A stretch of 64,000 bases of DNA from Nocardia wallacei (GTDB taxonomy: Bacteria; Actinomycetota; Actinomycetes; Mycobacteriales; Mycobacteriaceae): assembly GCF_014466955.1 (NCBI RefSeq), contig NZ_AP023396.1, positions 2,418,001-2,482,000 on the forward strand, read 5' to 3'. The position numbers and the translations under genes were made by a program. Position 1 is the stretch's first letter. Every line of letters begins with the position of its first letter. The notes below the pieces were generated by a model. It saw only the letters and a program-made list of their open reading frames with translations, did not search any database and had not been told where the DNA came from. Of this stretch, positions 55,337 through 63,595 are shown piece after piece.

Positions 55337-56262
55337 TGAGCGATCAGCGCACCCCGCTGGTGAACGCGCTCGGCGGCCTGCTGATCGTCGACAAGGACGG
55401 CGGCATGACCAGTCACGACGTGGTGGCGCGCTGCCGGAAACTGCTGCGCACCCGCAAGATCGGGCACGCGGGCACCCTCGACCCGATGGCGACCGGCGTG
55501 CTCGTGCTCGGGGTGGAGCGGGCGACCAAGATGCTGGGCCTGCTCAGCCTCACCACCAAGTCCTACGCCGCGACCATCCGGCTCGGGCAGTCGACGGTCA
55601 CCGACGACGCCGAGGGCGAGACCGTCGCCACCACGCCCGCCGGGCATCTCAGCGACGCCGAGATAGCCTCCGGCACAGCCGAACTGACCGGTGACATCCA
55701 GCAGGTGCCCGCCACGGTGAGCGCGATCAAGGTCGACGGTGAGCGTGCCTATGCCCGCGCCCGGGCGGGTGAGCAGGTGCGACTGGCCGCCCGCCCGGTC
55801 ACCGTGAGCCGCTTCGACGTCCTGGTGCGCCGCGATATCGACACCGGCGCGACGACGTTCGTGGATCTGGAGGTCGAGGTCGACTGCTCGTCGGGTACCT
55901 ACATCCGTGCCCTGGCCCGCGATCTCGGCGCGGCACTCGGCGTCGGCGGCCACCTCACCGCCCTGCGCCGCACCCGCGTCGGCCCCTTCACCCTCGACCA
56001 CGCCCGCACCCTGGCCCGGCTGGCCGACGACCCCGCCTTGAGCCTGGACCTCGATTCCGCTGCGCGCCTGGCCTTCCCGTCCCGCACCATCACCGCCGAC
56101 GAGGAAGTCGCGCTGCGCGACGGCCGCTGGCTGGACCCGATCGGCATCACGGGCACCCACGCGGCCCTCACCGAGGACGGCCGCGCCATCGCCCTGCTCG
56201 AGGAGAAGGGCAAACGCTGCTCCCCGGTCTTCGTCATCCGCCCCCGCGGTCTGATCGACTGA
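55336..56262 (+). CDS. truB: tRNA pseudouridine-55 synthase
   Basis: A 308-residue enzyme that makes the universal pseudouridine 55 in the T-loop of tRNA. GHAGTLDPMATGVLVLGVER contains the catalytic Asp (D49); TSHDVVARCR and SSGTYIRALARDLG are further TruB blocks. The C-terminal extension (after about 230) is the actinobacterial TruB tail. The ATG overlaps the pptT stop. It ends the translation-gene block; the next gene is convergent. Confidence 0.96.
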   Translation: MSDQRTPLVNALGGLLIVDKDGGMTSHDVVARCRKLLRTRKIGHAGTLDPMATGVLVLGVERATKMLGLLSLTTKSYAATIRLGQSTVTDDAEGETVATTPAGHLSDAEIASGTAELTGDIQQVPATVSAIKVDGERAYARARAGEQVRLAARPVTVSRFDVLVRRDIDTGATTFVDLEVEVDCSSGTYIRALARDLGAALGVGGHLTALRRTRVGPFTLDHARTLARLADDPALSLDLDSAARLAFPSRTITADEEVALRDGRWLDPIGITGTHAALTEDGRAIALLEEKGKRCSPVFVIRPRGLID

Positions 56263-56318
56263 GCCCGCATCGCACCGTCTTTCGCGTTCCCCTCGGCCCC
56301 GTCGGTGGCGGGCCAGGG

Positions 56319-57014
56319 CTACGTGGCTGTCTCCTGCGCCGTGGGCGTGGCCGCGGCGAAGGAAATCCGCAGGCGCTCCACCGCGTCGTGCATGTGGTCG
56401 ACGAGAAGTTTGCGGGCGCGGGCGGGGGCGCCGGAGCCGATGGCCTCGCGCAGGTCGGTGTGTTCCTGGATCTGCTCGAGCACGTCGGGATAGGTGGTTT
56501 CCAAGGCGCCCAGGCACATTCGGGTCTCGATGAACAGGGTGCGGGCCGCGTGTGCCAGGCGGGGGCTGTCGGCGCTGGCGACCAGGGCCTCGTGGAAGGC
56601 CTGGTCGGCGTCGGAGACACCGGCGGCGTCACCGCGCTCGGCGCAGGCGCGCATGGCCAGGACGCTGGGTTCGAGTGCGGCGTAGGCGATCTCGCGGCGG
56701 CCCTCGAAGATCAGCTCCAGCGCGCCGCCCTCGATGGCGGTGCGGGCGCGGTACACGTCGAGCACGTCGTCGAGGGTCAGTTCGATGACGAAGATGCCCC
56801 GGTGCCGGATGCTGTGCAGCAGGCCCTCCGACACCAGCCGCTGCATCGCCTCGCGCACCGGGCCGCGGGACACGTCGAACTGCGTGGCGAGATCGGCCTC
56901 GACCAGTTGCGCGCCGGGTGCGAGCGTGCCGCGCATGATCGCCACCCGGAGCCGGTCGGCGATCATCTCCGCCGTGGACTGCCGGTTCACCGGCTCGAAT
57001 TCAATGACCGACAT
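56319..57014 (-). CDS. GntR-family regulator, FadR (FCD) subfamily
   Basis: A 231-residue regulator. The N-terminal winged helix has LVEADLATQFDVSRGPVREA with MQRLVSEGLL; the C-terminal all-helical FCD domain has DADQAFHEALVASADSPRLA with metal-binding His/Asp candidates. FCD regulators respond to carboxylic acids. It is the last gene of a three-gene minus-strand unit, overlapping the isomerase gene by 14 bases, and should control that unit and the divergent dehydrogenase/amidase through the palindrome at 58545-58558. Confidence 0.9.
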   Translation of the reverse strand: MSVIEFEPVNRQSTAEMIADRLRVAIMRGTLAPGAQLVEADLATQFDVSRGPVREAMQRLVSEGLLHSIRHRGIFVIELTLDDVLDVYRARTAIEGGALELIFEGRREIAYAALEPSVLAMRACAERGDAAGVSDADQAFHEALVASADSPRLAHAARTLFIETRMCLGALETTYPDVLEQIQEHTDLREAIGSGAPARARKLLVDHMHDAVERLRISFAAATPTAQETAT

Positions 57015-57744
57015 GAATGAGCCTTTCCGAGAACAGCTTACCGAGTTGCGGTGCGACCGGTTCGCTCCCCGGCGAATATCCCGCGAGCCGGATACCCTCC
57101 CAGATCGTCACCTGGTTGGCGGTCAGCACCGGTTTGCCGAGCGTGGCCTCCAGCTCCGGCAGCACCGCCACGGTGTGCATGGCGGTGTCGGGGATCAGCA
57201 GCGCCTGCGCGCGTGGATGATCGTTGGCCACAGCGAGTTTCACGACCTGTTCGGCCTCCAGGGTGCCCACCTCGGCGGCGGTGTCGATGCCCGCGCTGGA
57301 CATGGATACCACGTCGATGCCCTCCGCGCCCAGAAAATCGACGAACAGGCGGGCGACGTCGTCGGGGTAGCTGGCGCACACCGCGACCGACGAGATGTCC
57401 AGTGCGCGTGCGGCATTGACGAAGGCGAAGCTGGTACTCGACGCGGGCGCCCCGGCCGCCTCGCGCAACCCGCGCACCTGCTCCCGCGCGCCTCGCGGCC
57501 CGTAGACGAAGCTCCCCGAGGTGCAGGCCCACACCACCGCGTCCGGCCGCGCCGGCGCCAGCAGCTCCGCCCCCGCGCGCAGCCGCTCCGGGCTGCCCAG
57601 GTCGAGCAGTTCGGGCACCGCGTGCAGATCCGTGCCGTAGATGTGCACGACGCGCAGGTCCGCGCCCAGCATCTCGGCGGCCCGGGGGTAGTCGTCCTCG
57701 GCGGCGTGGTCGGGGTAGATGAAGCCGATGGTGGGTGTCTGCAT
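57001..57744 (-). CDS. Maleate isomerase/arylmalonate decarboxylase-like protein, single active-site cysteine
   Basis: A 247-residue Asp/Glu-racemase-superfamily protein. The first cysteine site is present in VVWACTSGSFVYG (C74). At the second site, where maleate isomerases have a cysteine in an SCTN-type motif, the sequence is LLIPDTAMHT with Asp (D186). Racemases and isomerases need both cysteines, so the reaction probably differs, or it works together with its paralogue upstream. The ATG at 57744 lies ten bases after that gene's stop. It overlaps the gntR start. Confidence 0.8.
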   Translation of the reverse strand: MQTPTIGFIYPDHAAEDDYPRAAEMLGADLRVVHIYGTDLHAVPELLDLGSPERLRAGAELLAPARPDAVVWACTSGSFVYGPRGAREQVRGLREAAGAPASSTSFAFVNAARALDISSVAVCASYPDDVARLFVDFLGAEGIDVVSMSSAGIDTAAEVGTLEAEQVVKLAVANDHPRAQALLIPDTAMHTVAVLPELEATLGKPVLTANQVTIWEGIRLAGYSPGSEPVAPQLGKLFSERLIHVGH

Positions 57745-57754
57745 GGTGATTCCC

Positions 57755-58495
57755 CTAGAAGACGTCCTGGAGCCACTTGCCGGGCCCCATCATGGGCAGT
57801 TTCATGCGGCCCAGGCATGCCCACATGGTGAGCTGATTGGCGGTGAGCACCGGTTTGCCGAGAGCCTGTTCGAGTGGTTCCACGAGGTCGTAGGTGGGCA
57901 GGTTGGTACAGCTGACGAAGATCGCCTCGGCCGCCGGGTCGTCGGCGTTGATGATGCGCTCGGCGATGGTGCGGTAGCTGACCTTCCAGATGCCGCCACC
58001 GAGCCCGAGATGATCGGAGCGGACGACCTCGCAACCGGCCTCGCCGAGGAACTCGTGCAGCTTGCGGGTGAGGATCTCGTCGTACGGGGTGATGACCGAG
58101 ATCCGGGTGAGTTCCAGCTTGCGGATCGCCTCGATCAGCGCGCCGGAGGTGGTGACCGCGTCCCGGGCGCCGGCCGCGCAGATGGTGTCGCGCAGCGACT
58201 GCTCGTATTCCAGGCCCTTGATGAAACTGCCCGAAGTACACAGGTAGGCAATGACTTCCGGCTCGACGTGCAGCACGTTGCGGGTGGCCGCGGTGAGGTG
58301 CGCCGCGTTCGACACCAGCTCGGCCATCGCCACCGACACCGGCACCGGCTCGTAGGGCGTGCGCGCCAGGTGCAGGCTCACCTCGAGCGGCGCCCACCGC
58401 CACAGCTCCCGCTCGAGCGCGAGATCGAACGGTGCGATGATGCCGATACCTCGCTGCGCGACCGGGCCGTCGATGTCGGGAAAATTGAGTTCCAC
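57755..58495 (-). CDS. Maleate cis-trans isomerase family protein with both cysteines
   Basis: A 246-residue paralogue of the next gene. Both catalytic cysteines are present: YLCTSGSFIKG (C86) and IFVSCTNLPTYD (C196). The family includes maleate isomerase, arylmalonate decarboxylase and Asp/Glu/hydantoin racemases. The neighbours (2-hydroxyacid dehydrogenase and amidase) suggest breakdown of an amide-linked dicarboxylate. The GTG at 58495 has GAGAGGGG about eight bases upstream and excludes a longer frame running to 58537. Confidence 0.82.
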   Translation of the reverse strand: MELNFPDIDGPVAQRGIGIIAPFDLALERELWRWAPLEVSLHLARTPYEPVPVSVAMAELVSNAAHLTAATRNVLHVEPEVIAYLCTSGSFIKGLEYEQSLRDTICAAGARDAVTTSGALIEAIRKLELTRISVITPYDEILTRKLHEFLGEAGCEVVRSDHLGLGGGIWKVSYRTIAERIINADDPAAEAIFVSCTNLPTYDLVEPLEQALGKPVLTANQLTMWACLGRMKLPMMGPGKWLQDVF

Positions 58496-58544
58496 TACGA
58501 GGGCCCCTCTCGCGTTCAGCTGGGTATTCCTCCGCACACGATCG

Positions 58545-58558
58545 GATTGTTGACAATC
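58545..58558. promoter_or_regulatory. Palindromic operator GATTGT-TG-ACAATC, candidate GntR (FCD) site
   Basis: Two perfect 6-bp arms around TG lie in the divergent region between the isomerase unit and the dehydrogenase gene. The right part contains the -35 element TTGACA of the dehydrogenase promoter, so a bound dimer would block RNA polymerase. Confidence 0.65.
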
Positions 58559-58578
58559 ATACGATGTCTTTCTAGCCT
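58550..58578 (+). promoter_or_regulatory. Promoter of the dehydrogenase-amidase unit
   Basis: A perfect -35 TTGACA (58550-58555) and -10 TAGCCT (58573-58578) are separated by exactly 17 bases. The GTG start follows the -10 by six bases, so the transcript should begin at or near the start codon. Confidence 0.75.
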
Positions 58579-58584
58579 GTCAAT

Positions 58585-59550
58585 GTGGTTGAGGGCCAAA
58601 TAGTCACCGTTCTTCACGATGGCACCAGGCCCGATGCGGGACTCATGCGTCCGGTGTCCGAGCGGGCCACGGTCCGCTACACCGACTCCGACGGTCTCGC
58701 CGGTGCGCTGCATGGTGCCGACGTGTTGTTCGTATACGACTTCACCAGTACAGCCGTCCCCGGGGCCTGGCCGTCGGCGGACCGGCTGCGCTGGGTGCAC
58801 GTCGGCGCCACGGGGGTCGACTCGGTGATGTTCGACGGGCTGATCGGCAGCGACGTCGTCGTCACCAACACCCGCGGCATCTTCGACGTGCCGATCGCCG
58901 AATACGTGCTCGCGCAGATCCTCAACTTCGCCAAGGACCTGCCCGAGTCGTGGCGGCTGCAGCAGCGGCACGACTGGCGTCACCGGGAATCCGAGCGATT
59001 GTCCGGCGCCACCGTACTCGTCGTCGGCACCGGGTCCATCGGCCGGGCCATCGCCCGCATGCTGCGCTGCGTCGGCATGGACGTGCGAGGTCTGGGGCGG
59101 CGCGCCTACTCCGACGACCCCGACTTCGGCAGCGTCGGCACCGATCTGCACGCCGAACTGCCCGCGGCGGACTACGTCGTCGCCGTCGCGCCGCTCACTC
59201 CGCAGACCCGGCACATGTTCGACGCGCGGGCGTTCGCCGCGATGAAGCCGCACGCTCGTTTCATCAACGTCGGTCGTGGGGAACTAGTAGTGACAGACGA
59301 TCTCGTCGCCGCGCTGCGCAACGGCAGCATCGCGGGCGCGGCGCTCGATGTCGTCGATCCCGAGCCGCTGCCTGTGGGGCACGCGCTGTGGGATCTGCCC
59401 AACGTCCAACTCACCCCCCACAACTCCGGTGATGTCCTCGGATGGCGCCGCGACATCGTGACCGCGTTCGCCGAGAACTTCCGGAAGTGGATCGACGGCC
59501 GGCCGCTGGAGAATGTGGTCGACAAAAGGCTGGGATACGTCCCCAGCTGA
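58585..59550 (+). CDS. D-isomer-specific 2-hydroxyacid dehydrogenase
   Basis: A 321-residue NAD(P)-dependent enzyme. The dinucleotide site is ATVLVVGTGSIGRAIARMLR, catalytic Arg lies in INVGRGELV, Glu in DVVDPEPLP and His in LTPHNSGDV. NTRGIFDVPIAEYVLAQIL is the usual N-terminal-domain block. It reduces or oxidises a 2-oxo/2-hydroxy acid of unknown identity. The GTG start lies six bases after its -10. The amidase follows 13 bases after its stop. Confidence 0.9.
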   Translation: MVEGQIVTVLHDGTRPDAGLMRPVSERATVRYTDSDGLAGALHGADVLFVYDFTSTAVPGAWPSADRLRWVHVGATGVDSVMFDGLIGSDVVVTNTRGIFDVPIAEYVLAQILNFAKDLPESWRLQQRHDWRHRESERLSGATVLVVGTGSIGRAIARMLRCVGMDVRGLGRRAYSDDPDFGSVGTDLHAELPAADYVVAVAPLTPQTRHMFDARAFAAMKPHARFINVGRGELVVTDDLVAALRNGSIAGAALDVVDPEPLPVGHALWDLPNVQLTPHNSGDVLGWRRDIVTAFAENFRKWIDGRPLENVVDKRLGYVPS

Positions 59551-59563
59551 AAGGGAGTCAGCC

Positions 59564-60961
59564 ATGGCCCACCCCGATATCGATATCCCCACCGAGCCGG
59601 CCGCGATGACAGCGGTCGAGCTGATCACCGCCTACTCTGCGGGTGCCCTGTCACCGGTGGAGGCGACCGAGGCGGTACTCGGCGCGATCGCCGAGCGCGA
59701 CGGCGAGCTGAACGCCTTCTGCCTGATCGATGCCGAGCGAGCCCTCATGCAGGCCAAGGAGTCCGAGGCGCGCTGGCACTCCGGGCACGTGCAGGGGTTG
59801 CTGGACGGGGTGCCGATCTCGATCAAGGACATCTTCCTCACCGAGGGGTGGCCCACCCGCCGCGGCTCCACCTCCATCGAGCCCGATGTGCCGTGGCCGC
59901 TCGACAGTCCGGTCACCGCCCGGCTGCGCGAGGACGGCATGGTGTTCCTGGGCAAGACGACCACCCCGGAACTGGCCTGGAAGGCCACCACCGACAGCCC
60001 GCTGACCGGTATCACCCGCAACCCGGCCGACCCGTCGAAGACGTGCGGTGGTTCCTCAGGGGGTAGTGCCGCGGCGGTGGCAGCCGGGATGGGCCCGGTG
60101 TCGGTGGGCACCGATGGCGGTGGGAGCGTACGTATTCCGGCGTCGTTCTGCGGCATTGTCGGATTCAAGCCGACGCACGGGCGGATTCCGCTGTACCCGG
60201 CCAGCCCGTTCGGGCCGCTGGCGCACGCCGGGCCGATGACCCGCACGGTCGAGGACGCGGCCCTGCTGATGGACATCCTCTCGCTGCCGGACCCGCGCGA
60301 CCCCACGGCGCTGGCGCCCACGCTGTCGACCTTCCGCGGCGAGCTGCAGCGCGATGTGCGCGGGGCGACGGCCGCCTATTCGGAGACGCTCGGCTACGTC
60401 GACGTCGACCCGGAGGTGGCGGCGGTGGTGGGCGAGGCGGTGCGGCAGCTGGAGGCGGCCGGATTGCATGTGACGCAAGCGGATCCGGGCTTCAGCGATC
60501 CGCTGGCGGCGTTCGAGGACCTGTGGGCCGCGGGCGCGGCGACGATGCTGTCGAAGTTCTCGGCGGGCAGCCGCGAGCGCGTGGACCCGGGCCTGGGCGA
60601 GGTCTGGGATCGGGGCGCGCGGCTGGACGCGGTGGCCTATCTCGACGCCCGCGCGGTGGCGGCCGAGGTCGGCATCGTGATGGGCGCCTTCCACACCGCC
60701 TACGACGTGCTGATCACCCCGACCGTGCCGATCCCGGCATTCGAGGCGGGCCACGACGTGCCGCCCGGCAGCGGCCTGCGCAGCTGGCCGCAGTGGACCC
60801 CCTTCACCTACCCCTTCAACATGACCCAGCAACCCGCCATCAGCATCCCCGTGGGCACCACGAAGGCGGGCCTGCCGGTCGGCCTCCAGATCGTGGGCCC
60901 CCGCCACTCCGACGACCTGGTCCTGGCGCTGGCCCGTTTCGCCGAGGTGGTGCTGGGCTAG
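59564..60961 (+). CDS. Amidase (amidase signature family)
   Basis: A 465-residue Ser-cisSer-Lys hydrolase. The Lys is in GVPISIKDIFLTEG, the cis-Ser in GGSSGGSAAAVAAGMG and the nucleophile Ser in GTDGGGSVRIPASFCGIVGF. Length and motifs are normal. AAGGGAG precedes the ATG at six bases. Together with the isomerase-like pair and the dehydrogenase it probably opens an amide-bearing compound to a dicarboxylate; GatA is excluded by the context and the lack of GatB/C neighbours. It ends six bases from the convergent mntR gene. Confidence 0.9.
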   Translation: MAHPDIDIPTEPAAMTAVELITAYSAGALSPVEATEAVLGAIAERDGELNAFCLIDAERALMQAKESEARWHSGHVQGLLDGVPISIKDIFLTEGWPTRRGSTSIEPDVPWPLDSPVTARLREDGMVFLGKTTTPELAWKATTDSPLTGITRNPADPSKTCGGSSGGSAAAVAAGMGPVSVGTDGGGSVRIPASFCGIVGFKPTHGRIPLYPASPFGPLAHAGPMTRTVEDAALLMDILSLPDPRDPTALAPTLSTFRGELQRDVRGATAAYSETLGYVDVDPEVAAVVGEAVRQLEAAGLHVTQADPGFSDPLAAFEDLWAAGAATMLSKFSAGSRERVDPGLGEVWDRGARLDAVAYLDARAVAAEVGIVMGAFHTAYDVLITPTVPIPAFEAGHDVPPGSGLRSWPQWTPFTYPFNMTQQPAISIPVGTTKAGLPVGLQIVGPRHSDDLVLALARFAEVVLG

Positions 60962-60967
60962 CGTGGA

Positions 60968-61747
60968 TCAGTGCGTGAGCCAGATGGCTTCCGCCGCCGG
61001 GCTGCCCAGGTCCAGGGTGTGGTCGCCGATGCGGATGGCGATGGTACCGGCGAAGTCGCGGCGCTCCACCACCGTGATCGGGGTGTCCAGGGCGATGCCG
61101 ACCGAGTCGAAGTAGCGGAGCATGGCCGGGTCGAAGTCGGAAATCCTTGCGACGCGGCCGGATTCGCCGGCCTGGAAGTGGCTGAGCTGGCGGGCGAGCG
61201 GGGTGGGCACCGCGCCGTCGGCCGACGGGATCGGATCGCCGTGCGGATCGCGGTCGGGGTGGCCCAGTTTGGCGTCGATGCGGGCCATCAGCGTCTCGGT
61301 GACGGCGTGCTCGAGCACCTCGGCCTCGTCGTGCACCTCGTCCCAGCCGTAGCCGAGTTCGTTGACCAGGAACGTCTCCAGCAGGCGGTGCCTGCGCACC
61401 ATCGCCACGGCCGCCCGGCGGCCCTCCTCGGTGAGGGTGATCGACCCGTACCGGGCGTGCTCGACCAGGCCCTGATCGGCGAGTTTGCGCACGGCCTCCG
61501 ACACCGTCGACGCCGAGACGCCGATGCGTTCGGCGAGCAGCTTCGTCGACACCTTCTCCTGCGACCATTCCTGCGCGGTCCAGATCACCTTCAGGTAGTC
61601 CTGGGCGACGGAGGACAGCACCGGCGCCAGGTTGGCCTCGGCACCGGCCCGGCGATCGGCCGGTTGCGCCACGCCGGCGTGCGATTCCTGTGTCGCGGAG
61701 GGATCGGCCAGCTCGCGGCGGGTGGCGATGTCTCGTTTTCCGGGCAC
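60968..61747 (-). CDS. mntR: DtxR-family metal-dependent repressor (MntR/SirR type)
   Basis: A 259-residue regulator. After about 45 disordered residues comes the winged helix AQDYLKVIWTAQEWSQEKVS with RIGVSASTVSEAVRKLADQG, then the dimerisation domain with metal ligands in MVRRHRLLETFLVNELGY and EVLEHAV, and a C-terminal SH3-like FeoA domain (DTPITVVERRDFAGTIAIRI). It equals SirR (Rv2788) in position and probably senses Mn(II). The GTG at 61747 lies seven bases after TAAGCT (61755-61760 on the minus strand). It is divergent from ribF. Confidence 0.87.
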   Translation of the reverse strand: MPGKRDIATRRELADPSATQESHAGVAQPADRRAGAEANLAPVLSSVAQDYLKVIWTAQEWSQEKVSTKLLAERIGVSASTVSEAVRKLADQGLVEHARYGSITLTEEGRRAAVAMVRRHRLLETFLVNELGYGWDEVHDEAEVLEHAVTETLMARIDAKLGHPDRDPHGDPIPSADGAVPTPLARQLSHFQAGESGRVARISDFDPAMLRYFDSVGIALDTPITVVERRDFAGTIAIRIGDHTLDLGSPAAEAIWLTH

Positions 61748-61886
61748 GTTTCCGAGCTTAGCCGGGGGAACGACGGGACCGGGGCAGGCAGCGGCCGGGA
61801 CCGGCCGCGAACGCGCGCGCCACGTCGCTGTGAGCAAGCGCACCGCCGGATGCCGCCCGTGGCCCGGCTTGCGTAGGCTGCCGGGT

Positions 61887-62858
61887 GTGCAGAGATGGCG
61901 AAGTCTCGAGGACATGCCCCCGGACTGGGGCCGATGCGTGCTCACGATCGGAGTGTTCGACGGTGTGCATCGCGGGCACGCCCAGCTGATCAGCCGTGCC
62001 GTCAAATCCGCCGCCGTGCGCGGTGTGCCCTCGGTTCTGATGACCTTCGACCCGCACCCGATGGAGGTGGTGCGTCCCGGTTCGCATCCCGCGCAGTTGT
62101 CCACGCTGACCCGGCGGGCGGATCTGGTCGAGGAACTCGGTATCGACGTCTTCCTCGTCATGCCGTTCACCCAGGATTTCATGAAGCTGACCCCGGCGCG
62201 CTACGTGCACGACCTGCTGGTCGAGAAGCTGCACGTGACGGAGGTCGTGATCGGCGACAACTTCACCTTCGGCAAGAAGGCCGCCGGCACCGTCCAGACG
62301 ATGCGCGAACTGGGCGGCCGCTTCGGGTTCGAGGTGGACGGGGTGCGGCTGGTCGGCGAGCACGCGGTCACGTTCTCCTCCACCTATATTCGCGCCTGCG
62401 TCGACGCCGGGGACATGGCCGCGGCCGCCGACGCGCTGGGCCGCCCGCACCGGGTCGAGGGCGTCGTCGTGCACGGCGACGGGCGCGGCCGCGAACTGGG
62501 CTTCCCGACCGCCAACGTGGCGCCACCGATGCACGCGGCGATCCCCGCCGACGGCGTGTACGCGGGCTGGTTCACCGTGCTCAGTCCCGGCAAGACGGTC
62601 GGCACCACGCTGCCCGGCAAACGCGCGATGGCCGCCATCTCGGTCGGCACCAACCCGACCTTCTCCGGCCGCACCCGCACCGTCGAGGCCTACGTGCTCG
62701 ACACCGATGTCGACCTGTACGGCCAGCACGTCGCGGTGGATTTCGTCGACCACGTCCGCGGCCAGAGCAAATTCGGTTCCGTGGCCGACCTGGTCGCCGC
62801 GATCGGCCGCGACGTGGACAAGACCCGCGAGATCCTCGCCGCCGCCGACGGGGAGTAA
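61887..62858 (+). CDS. ribF: Bifunctional riboflavin kinase / FAD synthetase
   Basis: A 323-residue enzyme that makes FMN and FAD. The N-terminal nucleotidyltransferase has LTIGVFDGVHRGHAQLI, TFDPHPMEV and VIGDNFTFGKKAAG, and the C-terminal kinase has GRGRELGFPTANVAP. The GTG lies seven bases after TAGGCT (61874-61879), consistent with a leaderless mRNA. rpsO follows, as in most actinobacteria. Confidence 0.96.
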   Translation: MQRWRSLEDMPPDWGRCVLTIGVFDGVHRGHAQLISRAVKSAAVRGVPSVLMTFDPHPMEVVRPGSHPAQLSTLTRRADLVEELGIDVFLVMPFTQDFMKLTPARYVHDLLVEKLHVTEVVIGDNFTFGKKAAGTVQTMRELGGRFGFEVDGVRLVGEHAVTFSSTYIRACVDAGDMAAAADALGRPHRVEGVVVHGDGRGRELGFPTANVAPPMHAAIPADGVYAGWFTVLSPGKTVGTTLPGKRAMAAISVGTNPTFSGRTRTVEAYVLDTDVDLYGQHVAVDFVDHVRGQSKFGSVADLVAAIGRDVDKTREILAAADGE

Positions 62859-62986
62859 GAGCCGGTTCCTTCCGCCGCCCACCGGTCCGGTAGGCTGGCA
62901 TGTCGGGTTTGCTGCGGTCCGCGGCGGCGCCCGCCCGGGGGCTTCCCGGTACTTCGAGCGCGGACTGGAACAACAGGAGTGAATTC

Positions 62987-63256
62987 GTGGCGCTGACCAC
63001 CGAGCAGAAGAAGGCGATCCTCGCCGACTACGGGGTGCACGAGAAGGACACCGGTTCGCCGGAGGCGCAGATCGCGCTGCTGACCAAGCGCATCTCCGAC
63101 ATCACCGAGCACCTCAAGAAGCACAAGCACGATCACCACACCCGCCACGGTCTGATGCAGCTCATCGGCCGTCGCAAGCGCCTGTCGAAGTACCTGCAGG
63201 ACAAGGACATCGAGCGCTACCGTGCCCTGATCGAGCGGCTCGGACTGCGTCGCTGA
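62987..63256 (+). CDS. rpsO: 30S ribosomal protein S15
   Basis: An 89-residue primary rRNA-binding protein. [20 protein letters not shown] and [20 protein letters not shown] are the S15 blocks that bind helices 20-22 of 16S rRNA. The GTG start has CAGGAG eight bases before it. TAGGCT at 62891-62896 implies a leader of about 85 bases, which is GC-rich and could fold for autoregulation by S15. A strong terminator follows. Confidence 0.97.
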   Translation: MALTTEQKKAILADYGVHEKDTGSPEAQIALLTKRISDITEHLKKHKHDHHTRHGLMQLIGRRKRLSKYLQDKDIERYRALIERLGLRR

Positions 63257-63595
63257 GGGTCGCGACACACGTTCTGCACAGGCAGTTCGCAAGGCAGCCG
63301 ACGGGGAGGCTTAGAATCTCCCCGTCGGCTTGTCGTGTGTGGGGGCCACTCGGCCACCGGCACGACGACGACACAGCCGTACGCACCCGTCGCGTGGCGT
63401 CGGTCTTCGGTAGTGGCTTTTCGGCACGACAGCCCGGAGAGCTTCGATCGATGACCGCCTCCGCGTCGCCGCTTCCAAGGGGAATCGACCGGGTGTGCGC
63501 GCACGATGCGCGCCCGAGCCGGGTACGGCTGACGACAGCTGGATCGCGCATACCCTGCGCTGGATCCGGCGAGACGAGAGGTTGAGAAAAGAAAT
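63257..63595. other. Intergenic region between rpsO and pnp
   Basis: These 339 bases hold the rpsO terminator at 63296-63330. The remaining 265 bases must carry the pnp promoter and leader. I see no gene here and no other clear hairpin. In E. coli the pnp leader is a target of autoregulation, which could also be so here. Confidence 0.5.
63296..63330 (+). terminator. Terminator hairpin after rpsO
   Basis: GCCGACGGGGAG (63297-63308) pairs perfectly with CTCCCCGTCGGC (63318-63329) around a 9-base loop, plus one outer A-T pair. Only a weak T/G run follows. It should separate rpsO from pnp. Confidence 0.85.
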
